This document shows, piece after piece, positions 12,491 through 19,139 of a DNA stretch of 41,601 bases. The position numbers and the translations under genes are program-made. Below the pieces are notes generated by a model. That model made no database searches. It worked only from the letters and a program-made list of their open reading frames with translations, and was not told where the DNA came from. The stretch comes from a virus: IMG/VR virus record IMGVR_UViG_3300037137_002010, positions 1-41,601 of that record; one strand, 5' to 3'. Numbering within the stretch: position 1 is the stretch's first letter; every line of letters starts with the position of its first letter.

Positions 12491-12829
12491 ATGACTTACC
12501 TAGAGAGACATAGAATCGCAGTTGCCCGTAAACGCGGACAGATGATGGCGTGGGCGCGGTGGAAATTGGATCGGGAGAGGCGAGAGAGGCTGGCGGCGAT
12601 CGCGCCGGAGCGGTATCCGGGCCGGATCATGCGCCGGATTGTGGTGATTGACGAGGAACGGGACGTGCGCGAAACGGTCATTTTCGAGTCAGATTCGGAG
12701 CGGGAAGCGCGTCGAAAGGTGAGGAAGGTGATGGAGTTTTCAGGAGATGGCATGATAAAAAAGTGTCCCAATCGGTCCCAATCGGTCCCAATGCGTACAG
12801 ATCGCACAATATCCGCTAGGCAAGATTGA
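12491..12829 (+). CDS. Hypothetical basic protein, 112 residues
   Basis: I do not recognise this protein. It is Arg-rich and probably helical (HRIAVARKRGQMMAWARWKLDR), with a short strand segment RRIVVIDEERDVRETVIF and another charged helix. The end comes from a threefold repeat of tcccaatcgg (12766-12793). It lies just right of the cassette array and would be the natural downstream neighbour of the gene at 8212 before the array was acquired. It is plausibly a small assembly factor. Confidence 0.65.
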   Translation: MTYLERHRIAVARKRGQMMAWARWKLDRERRERLAAIAPERYPGRIMRRIVVIDEERDVRETVIFESDSEREARRKVRKVMEFSGDGMIKKCPNRSQSVPMRTDRTISARQD

Positions 12830-12844
12830 GGAAAAGGCTTAGGT

Positions 12845-12875
12845 GATCTCCGAATGACGAAATTATTCGGAGATC
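12845..12875 (+). promoter_or_regulatory. Perfect hairpin sequestering the Shine-Dalgarno of the scaffold-like gene
   Basis: Arms gatctccgaat (12845-12855) and attcggagatc (12865-12875) form 11 perfect base pairs with a 9-base loop. The 3' arm contains cggaga, the only Shine-Dalgarno for the ATG at 12880, paired with tctccg. Translation would need the hairpin to be opened by ribosomes, a protein or temperature. A DNA-level operator for a dimeric repressor is an alternative. Confidence 0.7.
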
Positions 12876-12879
12876 GCTT

Positions 12880-13980
12880 ATGAGTCAGCAGATCACAACT
12901 CCAGTTGGGTCCACGGCGCCCGCTAAGCCCGCGCAGCCGACCGGTTCCGGTCAGGCCACGAATCCACCACCGTCAAAAGCTCCCAACTTGGCGGATATCA
13001 TGGAAGGCATTCTGGGAGATGATGCCGGCGAGCAAACAGCTCCATCGCCGGAACCAGGGCAAGAAGGGGAAGGGCAGAAGACGGAAGGTGAAGACCAAGT
13101 GGCCGAGAGCGAAGGGCAAGAGCAAGAGCAAGAGCAAGAGCAAGGGCAAGAGCAAGGGGCAGAGGGCGAAGGGCAAGACGAAGTGGAAGAGCGGAAAGGA
13201 TGGTCAGCGAGTGTTCAACGCAAAGTTGACAAGCTGACGAAACGGTTGCGCACAGCCGAGGATGAACTCGAAAGCGAACGGCAACGCGCTCAGTCGCTCG
13301 AAGAGCGGCTCGAGCAATCCGGCGCGCCACCGAAGAACCAGGTGCCTAGCACCGGTCTGGCGAATTTATCCGCTCAAGCACTCAACGATATCGAAGCCAG
13401 TGCCCGGACGTTGATCCAGTCGATTCCGTATTATCTCAAGGGCAAAGCCAGCGCGGCGCAGCAAGCGGCGGTGGAAAGATACGCCCAGGCGCAGGGGCTC
13501 GATAATGACGGGCTCGAGTTGCGTCGAGACGAATTGATCGAATTGGTAGGGCAATGGATGCCGCAACGGCGCCAGGAACTCGCCAAGGATGCCGAGACGG
13601 CCGCTCAATTCAAGACGGAAGAGACGAAGTTCAATGTCCAAGCCGAGCAGATCTTTCCCTTTTGGAAGGATCGCGCTTCGGAGGATTACGATCTCGCCCA
13701 GAAAGTGCTCAAGACCATGCCGGAGATCAAGCGTCTGCCGCATTGGCGGATCGTGGCCGGCACGTATCTCTTGGGTCTGAAACAACTCCAAGCCATCGCC
13801 AAGGCCAGGGGTCCGACCAGCGCACCGCCGACATCGCTTCCGCCCAAAACACCCGTTCGAGCCAGTGGACAGGCAGTGCCGCGTGACGGCAAGGGGAACG
13901 CCCAACGCAATGCGCTCGCGAATGCGGCGCGCAGGGGCGATCCCAAAGCCATAACCGCCTACCTGGAACGCGAGCTGTAA
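12880..13980 (+). CDS. Scaffold-like head assembly protein
   Basis: The 366 residues are strongly charged and helical: an acidic, low-complexity N-terminal half with Gln-Glu repeats (about residues 82-95, from gagcaa codon repeats), then a coiled coil (VQRKVDKLTKRLRTAEDELE and on, about residues 112-150) and a C-terminal helical part. It directly precedes the major capsid gene, the usual place of the scaffold that guides prohead assembly and then leaves. No protease motif is visible. The call rests on composition and place. The start is set by the hairpin-embedded Shine-Dalgarno. Confidence 0.72.
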   Translation: MSQQITTPVGSTAPAKPAQPTGSGQATNPPPSKAPNLADIMEGILGDDAGEQTAPSPEPGQEGEGQKTEGEDQVAESEGQEQEQEQEQGQEQGAEGEGQDEVEERKGWSASVQRKVDKLTKRLRTAEDELESERQRAQSLEERLEQSGAPPKNQVPSTGLANLSAQALNDIEASARTLIQSIPYYLKGKASAAQQAAVERYAQAQGLDNDGLELRRDELIELVGQWMPQRRQELAKDAETAAQFKTEETKFNVQAEQIFPFWKDRASEDYDLAQKVLKTMPEIKRLPHWRIVAGTYLLGLKQLQAIAKARGPTSAPPTSLPPKTPVRASGQAVPRDGKGNAQRNALANAARRGDPKAITAYLEREL

Positions 13981-14007
13981 AACGCAGTTTGAGAGAAAGG
14001 CAGAATC

Positions 14008-15003
14008 ATGCCAGGATTAACTGAAACCCGCCAAGTCGGCGCTCGCGAAGATTTAGCGGACTTTATCGCCATACTCGACGTGCGGGACACGCCGTTTATG
14101 TCCGCCGTCGAAAAGGGACCGGAACCTACCAACACACTCATGCAATGGGAAGCGGACATTTATGCCGATCCCAAAACCACGGGCACGGTGGATGGCCAGG
14201 ACGTTCTGAACTTCGAGAATGCCGCGGAAGGCCGGCAGAAACTCTATAACCACGTGCAGATCTTCCGGCGCACCGCCAAGGTTTCGCGACTGGCGAATGA
14301 CGTGAACACCGTTCCCGGCGGGAAAAAGGAACTGGCCATCGCCATCCAGAAGAAACTGGTGGAGATCAAGCGCGACATGGAATCGGCGTTTCTGAGCGCA
14401 AATGCGGCCCAGGACGACAGTGGTATTCTCCCGCATCAGACTCGAGGGATGCTGAGTTGGGCGACAGTAACCGGCTCACAGCCGGCATATCTGCCGACGC
14501 CGGCGGCGTTTTGTCCAGCTTCGGGCCAGGTCACGGCCACCGCTGCGGCGAGTTTGGTCGAGACGGACATTCAAACTCTGCTGAAGGCCATCTACGACAA
14601 TTGCGGGATGGCGGGTGATTACGTACTGTTTTGCGGATCGACGTTGCGCCGGGCGTTTACCGACTTCACCCGTTTCGGCCAGTTCGCGAGCACCAACACG
14701 TCGCGCATTGCGCGCATGTTTACGGCGAGTGAAAGCGACACCAAAGTCAGCGCCACCACGGCCATATTCGAGGGCGATTACGGCACGATCGAACTCATGT
14801 CGTGTCCGTTCATCGGTTGGAGCACGGCCGCCAAGCTCGATGCCGGGCTGTTAGTTGATATGAACCGCGTCAAATTGCGGTCGAACAAACCGCCGGCAGT
14901 CGAGAAACTGCCGGATCTAGGCGGCGGCCCGCGCATCCTCATCGAGGCGGTGATGGGTCTCCAGGTGGATAACCCGAAGGGCCTCGGCAAGTTCTATCCG
15001 TAA
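14008..15003 (+). CDS. Major capsid protein (DUF5309 / SU10-type, HK97 fold)
   Basis: The 331 residues show features of SU10-type capsid proteins: LADFIAILDVRDTPFMSAVEKG near the N-terminus, MQWEADIYADP, the long helix region KKELAIAIQKKLVEIKRDME (about residues 110-130), FLS, TRGML, and a C-terminal domain ending RILIEAVMGLQVDNPKGLGK. It would form the icosahedral shell. There is a good Shine-Dalgarno (gagagaaagg). A 9-bp hairpin follows the stop, as often found after highly expressed capsid genes. The strongest support is the region around TPFMSA and its position after the scaffold-like gene. Confidence 0.9.
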   Translation: MPGLTETRQVGAREDLADFIAILDVRDTPFMSAVEKGPEPTNTLMQWEADIYADPKTTGTVDGQDVLNFENAAEGRQKLYNHVQIFRRTAKVSRLANDVNTVPGGKKELAIAIQKKLVEIKRDMESAFLSANAAQDDSGILPHQTRGMLSWATVTGSQPAYLPTPAAFCPASGQVTATAAASLVETDIQTLLKAIYDNCGMAGDYVLFCGSTLRRAFTDFTRFGQFASTNTSRIARMFTASESDTKVSATTAIFEGDYGTIELMSCPFIGWSTAAKLDAGLLVDMNRVKLRSNKPPAVEKLPDLGGGPRILIEAVMGLQVDNPKGLGKFYP

Positions 15004-15021
15004 ACCGTGATGGATCAAATT

Positions 15022-15043
15022 GGGCGCGAGATGGCTCGCGCCC
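15022..15043 (+). terminator. Hairpin after the capsid gene
   Basis: A perfect 9-bp stem (gggcgcgag / ctcgcgccc) with a 4-base loop lies 18 bases after the capsid stop. There is no T-run, so it is more likely a transcript-stabilising or attenuating structure than a full intrinsic terminator. Confidence 0.6.
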
Positions 15044-15070
15044 GCACAACAACTTCAACAAAAATATTCT

Positions 15071-15514
15071 ATGGTAACTACTCTGTTCAGTTATGAAGAA
15101 ATGGCCGCTAATGGGGGATTCACCCACCGGGTCGATATCACCTTTGCGGATTTTGCCACCACGGGCGCTCTCACGTTAGCCATTCCGCTATCGGCTAATT
15201 TGGCGAATCTGGGTTGCTTTCGAGTAGCAGCGCGGGTCAAGACCGCGTTTGTCGGTTGCGCGACGTTGGCTATTACGGTCGGGGATGGCAACGCGGTGGC
15301 TCGCTACCTGGCCAGTGCGGACATGAAGGCGGTGGCCGGCACTTGGTACGCCATCAACACGGCGACTACGTGTCCGTTTGTAATCGTCGGCGCCACGGCC
15401 GACACGGTGGATGTGGTGTTCACCGCCACCACCAACAACCTGAACGTGCTGAGCGCCGGGGCCTGCGAGATTTACCTGTGCCTGGTGGACTTCAATAAGT
15501 TGATGCTCCCGTAA
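15071..15514 (+). CDS. Probable head decoration/accessory structural protein, 147 residues
   Basis: The start at 15071 (MVTTLFSYEEMAANGG) is preferred to 15020 because the upstream part overlaps the hairpin after the capsid gene. The protein is almost all beta strand with Ala/Thr/Val repeats and no charged clusters (TFADFATTGALTLAIPLSAN and on), typical of capsid decoration or small virion beta-barrels. I do not recognise a named family. An A-rich leader replaces a Shine-Dalgarno. The next gene product looks similar in style, so the two may form one structural unit. Confidence 0.75.
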   Translation: MVTTLFSYEEMAANGGFTHRVDITFADFATTGALTLAIPLSANLANLGCFRVAARVKTAFVGCATLAITVGDGNAVARYLASADMKAVAGTWYAINTATTCPFVIVGATADTVDVVFTATTNNLNVLSAGACEIYLCLVDFNKLMLP

Positions 15515-15530
15515 TCGGTACAACCACACG

Positions 15531-15557
15531 GCCGGAGGCCGTCAGGTCTCCGGCTTT
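15531..15557 (+). terminator. Terminator-like hairpin between two virion genes
   Basis: Arms gccggag (15531-15537) and ctccggc (15548-15554) with a 10-base loop are followed by ttt. The stem is GC-rich but the T-run is short, so it may only attenuate. It leads directly into a good Shine-Dalgarno (aaaggaaatt) for the gene at 15571. Confidence 0.55.
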
Positions 15558-15570
15558 ATCAAAGGAAATT

Positions 15571-15909
15571 ATGGGTGCAGTTACTATTCGATCCGAGATC
15601 GCCAAGTTGCCATTCGCAACTCCGTATTCCCTGATCAAAACCGTGGCGGCTACGGGGACGCCCGAACTCGTCAGCGCAATCTCGCTGCCATTCACGCAAG
15701 CCATATTCGTAGGGAACAAGGCGGCCCGCACCGCCAACACGGGTATTGTGTATTTGGGAGTCCAGGCCACTGATGACGCCCAGTTCGTGGCCATCGGCAT
15801 CGGGGCAACGCTGACCATTACGGCGCCGGTTGGCCAGAAGTTGAATCTTAACCAGTTTTACCTGGATGTGGCCACCGCCGCGGACGGCGTGTGCGTGATG
15901 TTTTGGTGA
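15571..15909 (+). CDS. Small virion protein, 112 residues
   Basis: A strand-rich, Thr/Ala-rich protein with FATPYSLIKTVAATGTPELV and VGQKLNLNQFYLDV. The pattern (strands separated by Gly/Thr turns, VFVGNKAARTANTGIVYLG-like) is typical of small phage beta proteins attached to capsids or tails. I cannot name a family. Clear Shine-Dalgarno (aaaggaaatt) upstream. It is between two hairpin-bearing gaps, suggesting separate control of its dosage. Confidence 0.75.
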   Translation: MGAVTIRSEIAKLPFATPYSLIKTVAATGTPELVSAISLPFTQAIFVGNKAARTANTGIVYLGVQATDDAQFVAIGIGATLTITAPVGQKLNLNQFYLDVATAADGVCVMFW

Positions 15910-15961
15910 GGCCTTGCAGGCCGGGCCAATATCGGCCAAGGCCCTGCGGGCCGGGCCAATA
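15909..15961 (+). repeat. Two 23-bp GC-rich direct repeats, each self-complementary
   Basis: Copies at 15909-15931 and 15939-15961 differ at two positions. Each holds a small palindrome (ggcc...ggcc; the second has ggccc tgc gggcc) and ends gggccaata. They fill the gap between two virion genes. Possible roles are transcript processing or protein binding. I see no further copies nearby. Confidence 0.7.
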
Positions 15962-15977
15962 ACCAGGAAAGAAGGCT

Positions 15978-16298
15978 ATGCTGTTTCAATTCAACGGAAT
16001 GTCCGAGAGCGAGATCAAGGACCTCGAGATCGAGATGCGCCGGGGTTGGGAGATGGAACGGGTCAAAGCCGCCATTGCGCAGCGCCAGGTGGCGAAAGCC
16101 ATGCCAGAAGCGCGGGCGATGAATGGCCTGGGCCGGCTCCGGATGCAACTGGACCCGCTGGTGCACCTGTGGTGGCGGATTCGCGAGGGGCCGCAGGTGT
16201 TCAAGGACAAAACCTTCAAACGACTCTTCGAGCGGGACAACCCTGAAGTAAAGGTGCGCTGTCACGGCACCAAAACAATGATTGGATATGGCTCATGA
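15978..16298 (+). CDS. Hypothetical virion-region protein, 106 residues
   Basis: A helical, charged protein: SESEIKDLEIEMRRGWEMERVK and a second helix, then LDPLVHLWWRIREGPQVFKDKTF. A small alpha protein with conserved-looking WW and a basic end fits an assembly or adaptor role, but I do not recognise it. The stop overlaps the next gene's start (ATGA at 16295-16298), indicating translational coupling to the adaptor-like gene. An upstream ggaaagaagg serves as Shine-Dalgarno. Confidence 0.75.
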   Translation: MLFQFNGMSESEIKDLEIEMRRGWEMERVKAAIAQRQVAKAMPEARAMNGLGRLRMQLDPLVHLWWRIREGPQVFKDKTFKRLFERDNPEVKVRCHGTKTMIGYGS

Positions 16299-17320
16299 CC
16301 AATGTGCATTACTCGAAGGTTTTGGGCTCGCTCGCCGGTCTTTTGGGAGTTACCCTCGATGAACTGAGCGCGGAGGAATTCGCGAAGTTGCAGGTTTTCC
16401 TGCGCTCGCGGTTGCTCGGGGTTTGGCATCGGGAGACATGGCCGGAATTGGTCCAGACCGAGAAACGCTTCTTTCGGGCTGATTGGTCAGCGGCAATCAC
16501 CTACAACTTGATCGAGGAGGTTTATTATCCGCCCACGCAGAAGTATTACCTGTGCCTGCTCAGCTCGCTCGCGGTAACGCCGGCGGACGTGAACGGGGTA
16601 AAGTCCGCTTACTGGGCTGAATGCGCGACCGCCTATAGCGGCGATGCCTGGGTCACAGGCACGACCTATGCCGCCGGGGCCCAGCGGTATTACGCGGTCA
16701 CCGGCGAGGTCTACGAATGCCACACGGCCCACACCGCGAGCGGCACCTTGACGCCTAACGCCGTGGGAGCCAATGCGCGCTGGGGCCTGCTGGTTCCTTT
16801 CATCCGTTCCGTTGCTTTTGATCAGACCGGCAAGACGCCGATCGGATTGCCGGTGGCTGCCTATGCGCGGGATCCACGGGTGAACCGCAACGAAAAGGAA
16901 ATCGAATGGGAATTGAACGATCTTGGCCTTTGTGTATGGTCGGGAACCTTTGTCTGGCTCAAGTTCATGGCGGTGCCATCGAGCCTGCATGGCAATGTCT
17001 GGGACGCCACGGCAATCTATGCCGTGGATGAACAGGTCTATTTCCAGGTCGGTCAGATCGGCAATATCTACAAGTGTTTGACGACCACCGCGGCCGGCGA
17101 AAGTCCCGTGACCACGGCAGTCAAGTGGCAGGTCGTGCCTATCCCGGACCGGTTTGATACCTACCTGATCAAAGCCGCCTATGCCGATTGGCTGCGGATG
17201 GACGGCCAGGCCGAAAAGGCCAATGCGCAGGAACGCGCCGGTGAAATAGAAATCCAGATTCAGATCGACAAGATCCTGGGCGTGCAGGGACAAATGCCGC
17301 GGATCACCTGGAGGCGTTGA
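16295..17320 (+). CDS. Head-tail adaptor-like protein with inserted carbohydrate-binding-like modules
   Basis: The N-terminal 80 residues (ELSAEEFAKLQVFLRSRL...WHRETWPEL) and the C-terminal helices (DTYLIKAAYADWLRMDGQAEKA...) resemble adaptor proteins that dock under the portal in T7-like virions. Between them are two segments with the pattern W...YA.G..V....G..Y.C....(about residues 110-165 and 230-275), which look like the small aromatic-rich fold of type 3 chitin-binding modules. These may project from the tail and touch cell-surface sugars. The adaptor call rests on order and the helical ends. The module call rests on spacing of Trp, Tyr and Cys. Confidence 0.68.
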   Translation: MTNVHYSKVLGSLAGLLGVTLDELSAEEFAKLQVFLRSRLLGVWHRETWPELVQTEKRFFRADWSAAITYNLIEEVYYPPTQKYYLCLLSSLAVTPADVNGVKSAYWAECATAYSGDAWVTGTTYAAGAQRYYAVTGEVYECHTAHTASGTLTPNAVGANARWGLLVPFIRSVAFDQTGKTPIGLPVAAYARDPRVNRNEKEIEWELNDLGLCVWSGTFVWLKFMAVPSSLHGNVWDATAIYAVDEQVYFQVGQIGNIYKCLTTTAAGESPVTTAVKWQVVPIPDRFDTYLIKAAYADWLRMDGQAEKANAQERAGEIEIQIQIDKILGVQGQMPRITWRR

Positions 17321-17335
17321 CCGAATAGTCCAACT

Positions 17336-17692
17336 ATGAATGAGCAACCACAGACCAAGTCAGAGGTCACTGGGAGCGTCACGGATTTCGCAATAGCTAC
17401 TACCATTGTGAAATTAGCCCAAATTTCACTACCAATTGTCCTCGCCGCCCTTATTCCGTGGGGGTCATGGGTAACATACAAAGTCATCGCAATTGACGAG
17501 TGGAAGAATATCGGTCCACGTTTTACCGCAAGTGACGCGGCCGCCATGGAAACACGCGTTAAAGCTGAATCGTCATTGTTGTATGTCAAGGTGGGAGAAC
17601 TGGCTTCCAAGTTGGATACGTTGAATAACCTGGCGGTGGAACTAAAAGTCATGGTTAAAACTCACGTTGACCTACCAGCGAATAGGCCATAA
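17336..17692 (+). CDS. Membrane protein, holin-like candidate, 118 residues
   Basis: One hydrophobic segment, LAQISLPIVLAALIPWGSW (about residues 27-46), follows a polar N-terminus and precedes a long amphipathic helix (YVKVGELASKLDTLNNLAVEL). One membrane span plus a coiled coil resembles phage holins or accessory lysis proteins that occur between adaptor and tail genes. There is no direct evidence of pore function. The ATG at 17336 is 16 bases after the previous stop. Confidence 0.55.
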   Translation: MNEQPQTKSEVTGSVTDFAIATTIVKLAQISLPIVLAALIPWGSWVTYKVIAIDEWKNIGPRFTASDAAAMETRVKAESSLLYVKVGELASKLDTLNNLAVELKVMVKTHVDLPANRP

Positions 17693-17703
17693 CCAAAGTC
17701 AAC

Positions 17704-18555
17704 ATGCGCACAATTCTACGAGCCAACTGCTGTGTTCTGGTTGTGGTTTGTGGTGTGCTGCCATTCACCGGCTGTTCCCTCTTCTCGCCGAATCGCGCCC
17801 AGAACCAGAAAGCCGCAGCCCTCGTCACCAAAGCCGAGGTCAAGGCCGATAAGGCGGCCCAGACCCTCGATCGCGCGACGGATGGCGCCCAAGAGCAGGC
17901 GCGCGAGAACAACTCGGGTATCGTCGAATCCCTGGCGCTGCCGGCGCATGACACTAACCATCTCTATGCTCGGAACTGCTTCATCGCCTACGATCTGGCC
18001 CGCGCCAACGAGGGGCTGCTGGGGCCCCCGCAGGTGTCCCTGCCCATCGCCGACTGGCTGATGTCGATGAACAGTACCAACCTGCAAGCTCGGGCCCGGG
18101 CCGAGGCGGCCCTGCAAATCCAACTGGGCGAGTCTCAATCCGCGCGTAAAGCCCGCGACGCCGCCCGCGCTGCCCTCCAGGCGCGCGAAGAGGCGCTAAG
18201 CGCGGCCAAGTCGAGGGCGCTGGCCCTCGAGGCCGCCAATGCCAGCCTGGGAGCGTCCCTGGCCGATTGGATTCACCGCTTCTGGCTGATGGTTTACGCG
18301 CTCATTGCGCTGGTCGTGCTGTCCATCTTGGCGGGCGTGGTTTGGAAGATTGTCCAAGTGGTCTATCCCCCGCTGGCCATCGGGGGCGTGGGTATGCAGT
18401 TGGTGAAGGGCATTCAGGCGGGCAAGGAGGCCATCAGCGAAATTCCCGGTATCACCGCCGCGCTGGCTCGGGAAATCCGGGACGTGCTCAACCTGCACCT
18501 CGAGGCCAAGCAAACCCCGTCGGTGGCCGCGGATATCAAACAGGTGAAATTATGA
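17704..18555 (+). CDS. Lipoprotein-type membrane protein with coiled coil and C-terminal membrane span
   Basis: The N-terminus has a basic start, a hydrophobic core and a lipobox-like FTGC with Cys at residue 24, which suggests lipid attachment. A long Ala/Arg/Glu-rich coiled coil (about residues 120-180) leads to a second hydrophobic segment, LMVYALIALVVLSILAGVVW (about 196-215), then a helix with HLEAKQTP. A lipid anchor plus a membrane span could bridge outer and inner membrane, similar in logic to spanins, and the gene follows the holin-like frame. No sequence family is recognised, so the lysis role is inference. Confidence 0.6.
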   Translation: MRTILRANCCVLVVVCGVLPFTGCSLFSPNRAQNQKAAALVTKAEVKADKAAQTLDRATDGAQEQARENNSGIVESLALPAHDTNHLYARNCFIAYDLARANEGLLGPPQVSLPIADWLMSMNSTNLQARARAEAALQIQLGESQSARKARDAARAALQAREEALSAAKSRALALEAANASLGASLADWIHRFWLMVYALIALVVLSILAGVVWKIVQVVYPPLAIGGVGMQLVKGIQAGKEAISEIPGITAALAREIRDVLNLHLEAKQTPSVAADIKQVKL

Positions 18556-18584
18556 AGTTCAATATCAAGGAAAGGTGCTTCTAA

Positions 18585-18902
18585 GTGGAAGGCGTCTACA
18601 AATTGCTGGGCATCGGTATCCTGCCAATGGTGCGCGGTCAATTGTATCTGTGCCCGACGCGGACCCGGACGGTGGTCAAGACCATCAGTCTGGTGAACGT
18701 GTCCGGAATGGATGTGACGCTGAATCTGTACGTGAATGCGGGTAATCCGCGCCGGATCGCCGGCATGGACCTGAAATTACGCGCCGGCCAATACGCGCAG
18801 GACCTTGGCGAATATGCGATCGAAGCCGGCCAGGCCATCGAGGGCGACGCCAGCCGGACGGATGCCATCGAGTATCTCATCAGCGGAATCGAGTACCACT
18901 AA
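18585..18902 (+). CDS. Small beta-rich tail protein, 105 residues
   Basis: The reading frame starts with GTG 18585; ATG 18628 (MVRGQLYL) is a strong alternative and would give 91 residues. The sequence (TVVKTISLVNVSGMDVTLNLYV, then LKLRAGQYAQDLGEYAIEAGQ) is all strands and turns, as in small phage fibre-attachment or tail-spike base proteins. A 10-codon frame (18552-18584) lies just upstream and could be a leader. The stop overlaps the next ATG (TAATG). Confidence 0.7.
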   Translation: MEGVYKLLGIGILPMVRGQLYLCPTRTRTVVKTISLVNVSGMDVTLNLYVNAGNPRRIAGMDLKLRAGQYAQDLGEYAIEAGQAIEGDASRTDAIEYLISGIEYH

Positions 18903-19135
18903 TGATCATCTACGACCCTAACGGCCAACCGGCCCAGACGGATCCGGGTTACGAGCACCGGCAGGTTGTGCCCGAGCGGACGTGGCTGGTGAACCATCGG
19001 CGCGGGTATCGGCCGGCGGGGATCACCGTATGGATCGCGGATAAGGAGGCGCTGGTAGAGATCGCGCATATTGATGATGACAGTCTGATGTTGAAATTTA
19101 ATTCGGCGGAAACAGGCGTCTGTAAAGTGAAGTGA
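18902..19135 (+). CDS. Short fibre-associated protein, 77 residues
   Basis: Contains TWLVNHRRGYRPAGITVWIADKEA and VEIAHIDDDSLMLKFNSAETG, the strand pattern seen at the start of many phage tail-fibre proteins (W.(I/V)NH.(L/R)G..P...V). Here it is a free 77-residue protein rather than the head of a longer fibre, suggesting it attaches to the large fibre gene that follows 4 bases downstream. The start overlaps the stop of the preceding frame by one base. Confidence 0.72.
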   Translation: MIIYDPNGQPAQTDPGYEHRQVVPERTWLVNHRRGYRPAGITVWIADKEALVEIAHIDDDSLMLKFNSAETGVCKVK

Positions 19136-19139
19136 CGTT

